A DNA stretch of 53,754 nucleotides from Frankia sp. AiPa1. Its GTDB lineage: Bacteria > Actinomycetota > Actinomycetes > Frankiales > Frankiaceae. Positions 46,991-53,754 of this stretch are shown here, piece after piece (position 1 is the first letter of the stretch; every line of letters begins with the position of its first letter). The DNA is taken from positions 1 to 53,754 of the forward strand of contig NZ_JALKFZ020000119.1 of NCBI RefSeq assembly GCF_023243075.1, written 5' to 3'. Below the pieces are notes generated by a model, which searched no databases, was not told the DNA's origin, and saw nothing but the letters and a program-made list of their open reading frames with translations. The translations under genes and the position numbers were made by a program.

Positions 46991-48298
46991 TCAGCCGGCC
47001 GGGTAGAAGAGGAACAGGGTGCAGCCGGTGGTGGTCGCGGGGATGTGCCACGAGCCGGCGGGGGCGTGCAGGAACGTGCCGGCCGGGTAGTCGCGGGCGC
47101 CGTCCTGGAAGGTGCCGGCGAGTACGTAGACCTCCTCCGGGCCGGGGTCGTGAACGTCCCGCCGCGGCCAACGGGCGCCCGGGTCCATCTCGAGCACGTT
47201 CGCGTGCGCGCCGGACGGCCCACGCCACAGGGAGCGCAGCCGCACCCCGGGGAAGAGCTCGCGGACCGGGATGTCGTTGGTCTGGACGGCGATATACCCC
47301 TGCTGGGCGAGGATCTCAGGGTGTTGGACCTCAGGGTGTTGGATCTCGGGGCGCGGGATCTCCGGGTGCATGACACCGATGGTGCCCTGCGCGGGGCCCG
47401 GTGAGACAGCGCCTGCGCGGACACCGCCCGGTGCTTTCCTGCCACGCATCGTGGGGTGGCCCTGGTCCGGCACGCCACGCCGGTTGTACCAGACGCCGAC
47501 GATCGCACCGCCGGCGAGGACGACACCGAGACCGATCAGCCAGGAAAGGAGGGTGAAAACCACGCCGATCTCACCGTAGTTCAGCTCGTTCGAGACGATC
47601 GAGTCGGAGAACAGCAGCCGGCTCACCAGGCCGAGTCCGGTCAGCCCGATCGTGGTGAACACGGTCGCGGGAAGGATCTCCCGCCAGCGCAGCCGACCGC
47701 ACAGAAGGATCCAGGTGCCGCCCCACAAGAACAGTGCGAGTGCGACGGTGACGATCAGGCCCTGGCAGACCTGGCCGGCGGTCGTGCGGGACAGCATCGT
47801 GCCGGTGGCCGTGCTGCCGGCCAGAAAAACGATCAGTCCGGCGAGCCAGAGCAGCTGCGCCAGCAGGCCGCGCGGTCCGAGCGGCGGTATCCGATGGGCG
47901 CGCCGATAGATCGACTGCACCGACCCGGCCAGGCTCAGACCGCCCAGGCTGATCCACAGCGCCCCCAGCCCTGTCCACGTGGATTGGACGCCTGCGCCGG
48001 TGTGGGGAGTGCCGGTGTGAGGAGTGAGGAGACGCTCAACCGCGAGGGCGGCCTCGTGGTTGAGGCCCATCCGCCTGATGATGACCTCTGCCGCGCCGCC
48101 GGGACGTAGCGGCGACACGGCGGCAAGCATGATCAGGAAGGGGAAGAACAGCATCAGGATGAGCGCGGCCAGCGTCATCGCACCGTTGATCAGATCGCCT
48201 TCCCGCAGCCGGCTGGCCAGGTCCTGCGCCGCCGAGCCGCGCCACCTGGCCCGCAACCCGTCCCGCAGCCGCAGCGCCCGGTCCCGGGCGGCGTTCAC
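46991..48298 (-). CDS. YihY/BrkB membrane protein fused to a cupin domain
   Basis: The 435-aa frame has two unlike parts. Residues about 25-310 are a YihY/BrkB-type domain with around six membrane helices (LINGAMTLAALILMLFFPFL, GLGALWISLGGLSLAGSV, GTWILLCGRLRWREILPATV). A His/Pro/Glu-rich linker (MHPEIPRPEIQHPEVQHPEI) follows, then about 95 residues of a ChrR-like cupin (IPVRELFPGVRLRSLWRGPS, DPGPEEVYVLAGTFQDGARD, FLHAPAGSWHIPATTTG). No stop codon separates them. The start is uncertain: GTG at 48298 suits the membrane domain, with TTG at 48304 as alternative. The cupin may bind a metal or small molecule; the joint function is unknown. Confidence 0.7.
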   Translation of the reverse strand: MNAARDRALRLRDGLRARWRGSAAQDLASRLREGDLINGAMTLAALILMLFFPFLIMLAAVSPLRPGGAAEVIIRRMGLNHEAALAVERLLTPHTGTPHTGAGVQSTWTGLGALWISLGGLSLAGSVQSIYRRAHRIPPLGPRGLLAQLLWLAGLIVFLAGSTATGTMLSRTTAGQVCQGLIVTVALALFLWGGTWILLCGRLRWREILPATVFTTIGLTGLGLVSRLLFSDSIVSNELNYGEIGVVFTLLSWLIGLGVVLAGGAIVGVWYNRRGVPDQGHPTMRGRKAPGGVRAGAVSPGPAQGTIGVMHPEIPRPEIQHPEVQHPEILAQQGYIAVQTNDIPVRELFPGVRLRSLWRGPSGAHANVLEMDPGARWPRRDVHDPGPEEVYVLAGTFQDGARDYPAGTFLHAPAGSWHIPATTTGCTLFLFYPAG

Positions 48299-48404
48299 GG
48301 ACAACCGGGATCCGACCGAGTCTCCCCCGTGGTGGAGGCCGCCGCGGGGGCCATGGCAGCCGCCATCGGCCTTTCGGGGCTTTCGCGGGAGTTCGGGCAA
48401 GACG

Positions 48405-49868
48405 TCATCCCGTCCGTACGCCCTGGGCCGTCGTGATCCGGCCGGTTCGGGCGGCCTCGGCCAGCGCGGCGTGGTCCCGTTCGTTCTGGTCGGCGTAGGC
48501 CTCGGCGAACCGGGTGATCGCCCGGTCGAAGGCGTCACCGGCGCCGAGATAGGCGGCGATCGCGACCGGGTCGCCCGAGCGGGCGTGCGCCCGCGCCAGG
48601 GTGGCCCCGCACAGCCTCCCGAACAGCGCGAGGCCATGGGCGTTCATCCGCGCCGGAACCGCGATGCCCTTCCAGTCCTCGAGCTGGCGGATGTAGAAGT
48701 CGCGGCGCTGCCCGTCGATCCCGTCCACCCGACGCCAGCCCAGGAAGATGTCGCCGGCGGCCTGCATCAGACGTTGGCCGGCGACGACCCGCTCCCCCTG
48801 ACTGTCGTAGCGGCTGGCGGGAAGGTGTTCGGCCAGGACCGATGTCTGCGCCTCCTTGACCTGCAGGAGCAGGGGATCGTCGGGGCCGCGGCCGAGGAGC
48901 AGCGCCACCCAGCACCGGGTGCCCACGCTGCCGACACCGACGACCTTGCGGGCTACGTCGACGAGCCGGTACCGGTGCAGCAACGTGCGCCGGTCGTCGC
49001 CCAGCGTGGCGCCGTACTCATCGACGATGGCGGTGAGCTGGCCGGTAAGCCGGTCGCGGTCGGCTCCGGCGAGCAGCTCCCGGACGGGGACGAGCAGCGG
49101 CGGGTCTGAGCGAAAACGTGGCCCGGCCGGCGTGGTCTCGGTCAGTGCGGCGAAGGCCCGGTGCCGGTCGCGACCGCGGGCACGGCGGGTGGCCCGAGCG
49201 ACCTGCCGGGCCGCACGTCCCGGCAGGGCGTCGGCGAGCTGGTCGCGCAGCTGGTCGGCCTCGACGTGGGCGTACCAGACGTCGAGGGTGGTCATAGCGG
49301 CGAACCGGCGCATCCAGCCCCGGTAGGCCCCGGCCGCGGCCAGCACGGCCGCCCGGCGCGTCGACCGGCCGAACCCGTTGGCACGACCGGCGATAACGAG
49401 GCTCGCCGCCAGGCGTTTGACGTCCCACTCCCACGGGCCGGGCAGCGTCTCGTCGAAATCGTTGAGGTCGAACATGAGATGCCGCTCGGGCGAGGCGAGG
49501 AGCCGAAAGTTGAGCAGGTGCGCGTCGCCGCACAGCTGCACGTGTATTCCGGACACGGGCGTGCGGGCGAGGTCCGCCGCCATGAGCGCCGCCGCGCCGC
49601 GAAAGAACCGGAACGGTGATTCCAGCATGCGCGTATAGCGCAGCGGAACGAGTTCCGGCAGCCGTGCCCGAGACTGGAGTTCGAGCAGATTCACCGGGTC
49701 CGCCCGGCCTGGCCCCGATTCGTACTCGCCGTGTGCCCAGCGCGGCACGAGATCCCGCGCGGCCTTTCCCCGAGCGGCGCGTTCGAGCGACGTGAGATTT
49801 TGGATTTCTACGGACAGCCCTGTCCGCAGGGATTCCGCGGCAGGAAATGGGCTGACGACAGCTGTCAT
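48405..49868 (-). CDS. DUF2252-family protein, kinase-like fold
   Basis: The 487-aa protein shows the DUF2252 motifs that resemble small-molecule kinases: the catalytic-loop-like LCGDAHLLNF, the metal-site FDLNDFDETLPGPWEWDVKRLA, and further VARKVVGVGSVGTRCWVALL and YDSQGERVVAGQRLMQAA. Activity is not known; some relatives have been linked to sugar or antibiotic modification. The ATG at 49868 follows GGGTGAGG. It is convergent with none and parallel to the MFS and GH15 genes upstream, though 320 nt away from the MFS gene. Confidence 0.8.
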   Translation of the reverse strand: MTAVVSPFPAAESLRTGLSVEIQNLTSLERAARGKAARDLVPRWAHGEYESGPGRADPVNLLELQSRARLPELVPLRYTRMLESPFRFFRGAAALMAADLARTPVSGIHVQLCGDAHLLNFRLLASPERHLMFDLNDFDETLPGPWEWDVKRLAASLVIAGRANGFGRSTRRAAVLAAAGAYRGWMRRFAAMTTLDVWYAHVEADQLRDQLADALPGRAARQVARATRRARGRDRHRAFAALTETTPAGPRFRSDPPLLVPVRELLAGADRDRLTGQLTAIVDEYGATLGDDRRTLLHRYRLVDVARKVVGVGSVGTRCWVALLLGRGPDDPLLLQVKEAQTSVLAEHLPASRYDSQGERVVAGQRLMQAAGDIFLGWRRVDGIDGQRRDFYIRQLEDWKGIAVPARMNAHGLALFGRLCGATLARAHARSGDPVAIAAYLGAGDAFDRAITRFAEAYADQNERDHAALAEAARTGRITTAQGVRTG

Positions 49869-49949
49869 GATCCGCCTCACCCCGAAGCAAACTTTCCCGC
49901 CCGAGCAGTGCCCGCGAGCGACGATCCACAAACGTGCAACACAGCTGGA

Positions 49950-50183
49950 TCATGGCCCTCGGGACCGCTTTCCGACTTTTCCCGACCTGCTCAGCGTCAC
50001 GCGGAGCAGGCGCGGTCCGTTCGCCAGTTCGACGTCGTCTGCCGGTGTGTCTCTGACGAATTCAGACTTCTCGTAGGGCGAGAAGACGGCAACCGTCGGC
50101 TGCGCTCCGGAGGCCTGCACGGCCTCGTCCGTTCCCACATAGCCGGCCAGAATACTGTCGTCCTGAGCCGGCAGCGAAGTCAC
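49950..50183 (-). CDS. Hypothetical small protein, 77 aa
   Basis: A GTG-started frame lies 6 nt after the MFS stop on the same strand. Residues such as AVFSPYEKSEFVRDTPADDV look like a real protein, but no family or ribosome site is seen. If real it would be co-transcribed with the exporter. Confidence 0.35.
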   Translation of the reverse strand: MTSLPAQDDSILAGYVGTDEAVQASGAQPTVAVFSPYEKSEFVRDTPADDVELANGPRLLRVTLSRSGKVGKRSRGP

Positions 50184-50189
50184 CGGGTT

Positions 50190-51683
50190 TCAGGTTCCGG
50201 CATCCGCCCGGGTCGGCTCGTCGCTGCCGTGGGCCAGCAATGCGGCGCTGCCCAGGCCCACGAGGGCGATGACGGCGAGGGTGACCATGGCGGCGGCGTA
50301 GGAGTGCCGCGCCAGGCCGGCGACGAGGATGGTGCCGGCGATGGCGGTGCCGAGGGAGGAACCGAGGTTCGAGATGCTGCGGGAAAGGCCCGAGATCTCG
50401 CCCTGTCGTCGAGCGGGAAAGGCGGACTGGACGACGTTGACCGAGGGGGTGAGCATGACGCCGACGCCGATACCGGTCAGCAGCAGCCCGGGGGCCGACG
50501 CCCACGGGCTGGGCGATCCCGCCGCCATGCCGAGCAGGACGGCGATGCCGGCGATGTTCAGCGCGAACCCGGCCATGATCAGGGTGCGCTGCGGGTACCG
50601 GACCGCGAGGCGCTGCGCGGCGAGCGAGGTGGCGAGCAGGCCGATGGTGGCCGGGGTGAAGATCAGACCTGTCTGGATGGCGTCGTAGCCGCGGACGACC
50701 TGCAGGTAGGCCGCGACGGTGAACGAGGCACCCATCAGCACCAGCCACTGGATGTTCTGGGTGATCAGGCCGAGGTTCGAGGCACGGTTGCGGAACAGCG
50801 TCGGGGACAGCAGCGGATCGCGACCGGCCCGTTCCCAGGCCCGCGCCCGGCGCAGGAAACCGGCCAGGACGACCACGCCGGCGACCAGCAGGACGGCCGT
50901 CAGCACCAGGTTGTCGTCGGCGGCGAGGATACCCAGCACGACCAGGACGAGGCCGGCGGCGGACAGGACGGCGCCCAGGACGTCGAAGGAACGTTGCGGA
51001 TCCGGGGGAAGCGGGTCGGGAAGGGACCGCGCCAGGATCAGCACGAGGGCGATGACCAGCGCCTGGAACACGAACGCCGCCCGCCAGCTGATCGCGGTGG
51101 TGATCAGACCGCCGAGCAGCGGCCCGGCCGCGGCCCCGACACCCGCGGCGGCCATGACGGCCCCGAAGGCACGGGCGCGGCCGGTGAGATTGGTGAACAG
51201 CACCGTGATGAGGATGTAGACCGGGGGGATCAACAACGCGGTGCCGATGCCTTCGAGGATCGAGTTCCCGAGGATCAGCACACCGAGTCCGGGTGCGGCG
51301 GCGCTGAGCACGGCGCCCACCCCGTACACCGCGAGCCCGGCGAGAAAGCAGCGTCGGCGGCCGAACCGGTCGGCCAGGACCCCGCCGGGGATCATCAGCG
51401 CGGCCATGACCAGGAGAAACAGTGTGATGGTCACCTGCACGCCCTGGGCGGTCGTGTTGAGGTCGGCACTGATGTCGTTGATCATCACGTTCATGTTCGA
51501 CCCCGCGAAGCTGCAGATGAACTGCGCGAGGACGAGTGGGGCCAACAGCCACCGCCGGGTGCCGGCCGGCGGTGGGGCGTGGGCCGGTGCCAGGGTGCGA
51601 GCCGGCGGCGAGATGTCCGCCGAGGGCCAGCGGCCGGCCGGCCGCGGGGCGCGCGTTCCCGTGGCGCGGGTCTGCCTGCTCAT
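50190..51683 (-). CDS. DHA2-type MFS transporter
   Basis: Probable drug or metabolite/H+ antiporter of the EmrB/QacA group, 497 aa. About 14 hydrophobic segments are visible. Motif A is ADRFGRRRCFLAGL, and motif C-like glycines are GVGAAAGPLLGGLI. The first 40 residues are a Pro/Arg-rich cytoplasmic tail. Substrate cannot be told. The ATG at 51683 overlaps the GH15 stop by 4 nt, which suggests joint translation with the glycosidase; whether they share a task, such as export of a sugar, is unknown. Confidence 0.9.
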   Translation of the reverse strand: MSRQTRATGTRAPRPAGRWPSADISPPARTLAPAHAPPPAGTRRWLLAPLVLAQFICSFAGSNMNVMINDISADLNTTAQGVQVTITLFLLVMAALMIPGGVLADRFGRRRCFLAGLAVYGVGAVLSAAAPGLGVLILGNSILEGIGTALLIPPVYILITVLFTNLTGRARAFGAVMAAAGVGAAAGPLLGGLITTAISWRAAFVFQALVIALVLILARSLPDPLPPDPQRSFDVLGAVLSAAGLVLVVLGILAADDNLVLTAVLLVAGVVVLAGFLRRARAWERAGRDPLLSPTLFRNRASNLGLITQNIQWLVLMGASFTVAAYLQVVRGYDAIQTGLIFTPATIGLLATSLAAQRLAVRYPQRTLIMAGFALNIAGIAVLLGMAAGSPSPWASAPGLLLTGIGVGVMLTPSVNVVQSAFPARRQGEISGLSRSISNLGSSLGTAIAGTILVAGLARHSYAAAMVTLAVIALVGLGSAALLAHGSDEPTRADAGT

Positions 51684-53563
51684 GCCGGCTGCCTGTCTCC
51701 GACCAACTGCTCGGCCCGGTCAAGCTCCTCATCCAGGGCGATGGCGGCGTCGATGAGCGCGAGATGGGTGAAGGCCTGGGGGAAGTTACCCAGCTGCTCT
51801 CCGGACGGGCCGATCTCCTCGGCGAACAGGCCGACGTGGTTGGCGTAGGTGAGCATCTTGTCGAACGCGTAGCGGGCCGCGTCGAGACGCCCGGCGCGGG
51901 CGAGAGCCTGCACGTAGAGGAAGGTGCACAGGTTGAAGGTGCCCTCGGATCCGCGCAGGCCGTCGGGCGAGGCGTCCGGGTCGTACCGGTAGACGAGGCT
52001 GTCGCTGACAAGCTCGTCGTCCATGGCGTCGAGGGTGCTCAGCCAGTCGGGATCGTCCGGGGCGAGAAAGCCGACGCGGGGCATGAGCAGCAGGGATGCG
52101 TCCAGGACGTCGGTGTCGTAGTGCTGGACGAAGGCGTGGCGCTTGTCGCTCCAGCCGCGGTCGAGGATCTGTTGGAACACGCGGTCGCGGGCGCCGCGCC
52201 AGCGGGTGAGGTCGCCGGGGCGGGAGTGGGTGGTCGCGAGCGTGATCGCACGGTCGAAGGCAACCCAGGTCATCAGGCGGCTGTAGGTGAAGTTCTGCCG
52301 GCCGCCGCGGGTCTCCCAGATGCCCTCGTCCGGGCGATCCCAGTGCTCGGTCAACCAGTCCGTGACGCCGGCGAACGCGTTCCAACCGCGGACGGCGCCG
52401 ATGTCCTTTGTCTCGGCCAGGGCATAGGCGGTCTCGCCGTAGATGTCGAGCTGGATCTGGTCGGCGGCGGCGTTTCCGGCCCGGACCGGGGCGGAACGCC
52501 GATAACCCTCCAGATGGTCGAGAACCTCCTCGGTCAGGTGGGGTTCTCCGTCGACGCGGTACATGATCTGCAGCGGCTCGCCGGAGACGGTGACCCCCGC
52601 GTCCAGTCGTCCGCGCAGCCAGCCGCGGAAGGCGTTCGCCTCGCGGGTGAAGCCGAGCGCCGTCAGGGCGTGCACGGACAGGGAGGCGTCACGGATCCAG
52701 GTGTACCGGTAGTCCCAGTTGCGTTCGCCGCCGATCTGCTCGGGCAGGCCCATCGTGGCGGCGGCGATGGGGGCGCCGGTGGGTGCGTAGGTGAGCAGCT
52801 TCAGCGTGATCGCCGAACGGGTGACCATCTCGTGCCAGCGGCCGCGGTACCGGGAGGCACGCAGCCAGTCCAGCCAGAAGGCACGGCAGGTGTCGAACGC
52901 CTTCACGATCGACTCGACGGTGGGTGGTGGGCCGCCGCGATGTCCGTGGCGGCCGGCGTCGCCGTCGCCGTCGCCGCTGGTGCTGGTGCTGGTGAGGACG
53001 ACCGCGGCCAGCTCGCCGGCGTTGAGAGTGAAGCGGGCGGAGACGTCCTGGCCGTCCGGATGGAGCGTGACCGGGGCGGTCGCCTGCAGCCGCAGGTCCG
53101 TGCCCGGGCCTTGGAACACCATCGACCCGTCATCGAGGTGGCGCAGAGTGTGGGAGGCGCGGCCATAGTCGAACCGCGGCCGGCACAGCAGCTCGAACGG
53201 CAGGCTGCCGCGGACCACCCGGGCGACCCGGATCAGCCGGTGCCGCGGCGACGGGACGGTCGACGGATCAGGCTCCATGAAGTCGACCACCTCGCCCACC
53301 CCGCCCGGCGCCATGAACCGGGTGACGAGCACCGCGGTGTCGGTGAGGTAAAGCTGCCGGACGGTCGCCCCGTCCACGTCACTCACATCGGCGGCCAGAC
53401 GGCAGTGGCCGCCCCGATCGCTGTCAAGTAGCGAGGCGAACATGCTCGGCGAGTCGAACCGTGGCGTGCACCACCAGTCCACGGTCCCGTCGGCCGCGAC
53501 CAGCGCCGCGGTCTGCAGGTCGCCCACGAGGCCGTGATCCGCGATCGGTGGATATTCGTCCAT
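51680..53563 (-). CDS. Glycoside hydrolase family 15 protein
   Basis: The 627-aa cytoplasmic-looking protein has the GH15 (alpha/alpha)6 barrel layout: N-terminal beta domain (DEYPPIADHGLVGDLQTAAL, GTVDWWCTPRFDSPSMFASLL), then GGERNWDYRYTWIRDASLS, the catalytic acid region DQIQLDIYGETAYAL, and SEGTFNLCTFLYVQAL, where the second catalytic Glu lies. Mycobacterial relatives are trehalases, and others hydrolyse alpha-glucans; the substrate is therefore trehalose or a glucan by inference. No signal peptide is seen. A Ser/Gly/Asp repeat at about residues 195-205 is an insertion. GGAGGTG precedes the ATG at 53563. Confidence 0.9.
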   Translation of the reverse strand: MDEYPPIADHGLVGDLQTAALVAADGTVDWWCTPRFDSPSMFASLLDSDRGGHCRLAADVSDVDGATVRQLYLTDTAVLVTRFMAPGGVGEVVDFMEPDPSTVPSPRHRLIRVARVVRGSLPFELLCRPRFDYGRASHTLRHLDDGSMVFQGPGTDLRLQATAPVTLHPDGQDVSARFTLNAGELAAVVLTSTSTSGDGDGDAGRHGHRGGPPPTVESIVKAFDTCRAFWLDWLRASRYRGRWHEMVTRSAITLKLLTYAPTGAPIAAATMGLPEQIGGERNWDYRYTWIRDASLSVHALTALGFTREANAFRGWLRGRLDAGVTVSGEPLQIMYRVDGEPHLTEEVLDHLEGYRRSAPVRAGNAAADQIQLDIYGETAYALAETKDIGAVRGWNAFAGVTDWLTEHWDRPDEGIWETRGGRQNFTYSRLMTWVAFDRAITLATTHSRPGDLTRWRGARDRVFQQILDRGWSDKRHAFVQHYDTDVLDASLLLMPRVGFLAPDDPDWLSTLDAMDDELVSDSLVYRYDPDASPDGLRGSEGTFNLCTFLYVQALARAGRLDAARYAFDKMLTYANHVGLFAEEIGPSGEQLGNFPQAFTHLALIDAAIALDEELDRAEQLVGDRQPA

Positions 53564-53677
53564 GATGGCACCTCCGCCGACCATCGTGCACCTCACCCAC
53601 CATGACCGCATCCTCACCATCCGTGATGGTGCGTGGCGCCCCCACTGCGGTGAAGATCGGTGATGACGCCGAGTCCG

Positions 53678-53754
53678 TGTCAAGGCTTCCTGAAAACTGA
53701 CCACGTGGGGGTCTCGGAAATTTGACCCCCTGGTCCCTGGTTGATCAGTTGTGG
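53678..53754 (+). mobile_element. Probable left end of an IS21-like insertion element
   Basis: The last 77 nt start with TGTCAAGGCTTCCTGAAAAC and continue with a diverged repeat of the same pattern (TCTCGGAAATTTGACCCCC). Ends of the form TGTCAAG..TCCTGAAAA(C/T)TGACC with repeated motifs are typical of IS21-family elements. The element runs off the edge, so its transposase genes cannot be seen. Family call from memory of such ends. Confidence 0.5.

Overview
The window looks like chromosomal DNA of a very GC-rich actinobacterium, most likely Frankia or a close relative. The evidence is the very high GC, frequent GTG/TTG starts, 4-nt GTGA/ATGA stop-start overlaps, and gene content. Most of 168-35751 is a conserved housekeeping block on the minus strand. 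From memory its order matches the Mycobacterium tuberculosis Rv1292-Rv1322 neighbourhood: argS, lysA, hom, thrC, thrB, rho, rpmE, prfA, prmC, tsaC, wecA, atpI, atpBEFHAGDC, cobalamin adenosyltransferase, murA, nucS. Species assignment is inference; no search was run.

Layout. (1) 168-3655: an ethylmalonyl-CoA mutase-like B12 enzyme, an HD-type (p)ppGpp-hydrolase-like protein and the mismatch endonuclease NucS, one minus-strand unit. (2) 3874-10353: a membrane protein of unknown function, a STAS protein, a small membrane protein, MurA with Asp in place of the catalytic Cys, a Nudix remnant, a PP2C-like phosphatase, a PduO-type cobalamin adenosyltransferase that could supply the B12 mutase, and a MazEF-type toxin-antitoxin pair. 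(3) 10734-22175: the whole F1Fo ATP synthase operon, two AtpI/AtpZ-like genes, WecA and GlyA. (4) 22469-28558: tsaC-prmC-prfA (overlapping), rpmE, and a long Rho with a hexapeptide-repeat disordered region and a candidate long leader. (5) 29000-36195: thrB-thrC-hom-lysA-argS and a single-domain response regulator, covering lysine and threonine synthesis. (6) 36271-36342: tRNA-Arg(CCG).

From the tRNA to about 45 kb the character changes. Short repeats, stem-loops, gene remnants (a TPR-regulator fragment, an F420-reductase with an internal deletion), a LysR regulator, NAD(P)-dependent enzymes, a methyltransferase and a RelE toxin-antitoxin pair suggest an eroded accessory region behind a tRNA. 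From 45 to 53.6 kb lie a cyclase-family enzyme, a DUF4234-like membrane protein, a YihY/BrkB-cupin fusion, a DUF2252 protein, a DHA2-type MFS exporter and a GH15 glycosidase. The right edge probably enters an IS21-like insertion element.

Findings most worth checking: a possible family of intergenic stem-loops sharing a GGGACA-type loop (25987, 36785, 44160), the MurA Cys-to-Asp change, the ArgRS signature without histidines, the BrkB-cupin fusion, the 323-bp gap inside the ATP synthase operon, and the deleted F420-reductase paralogue.
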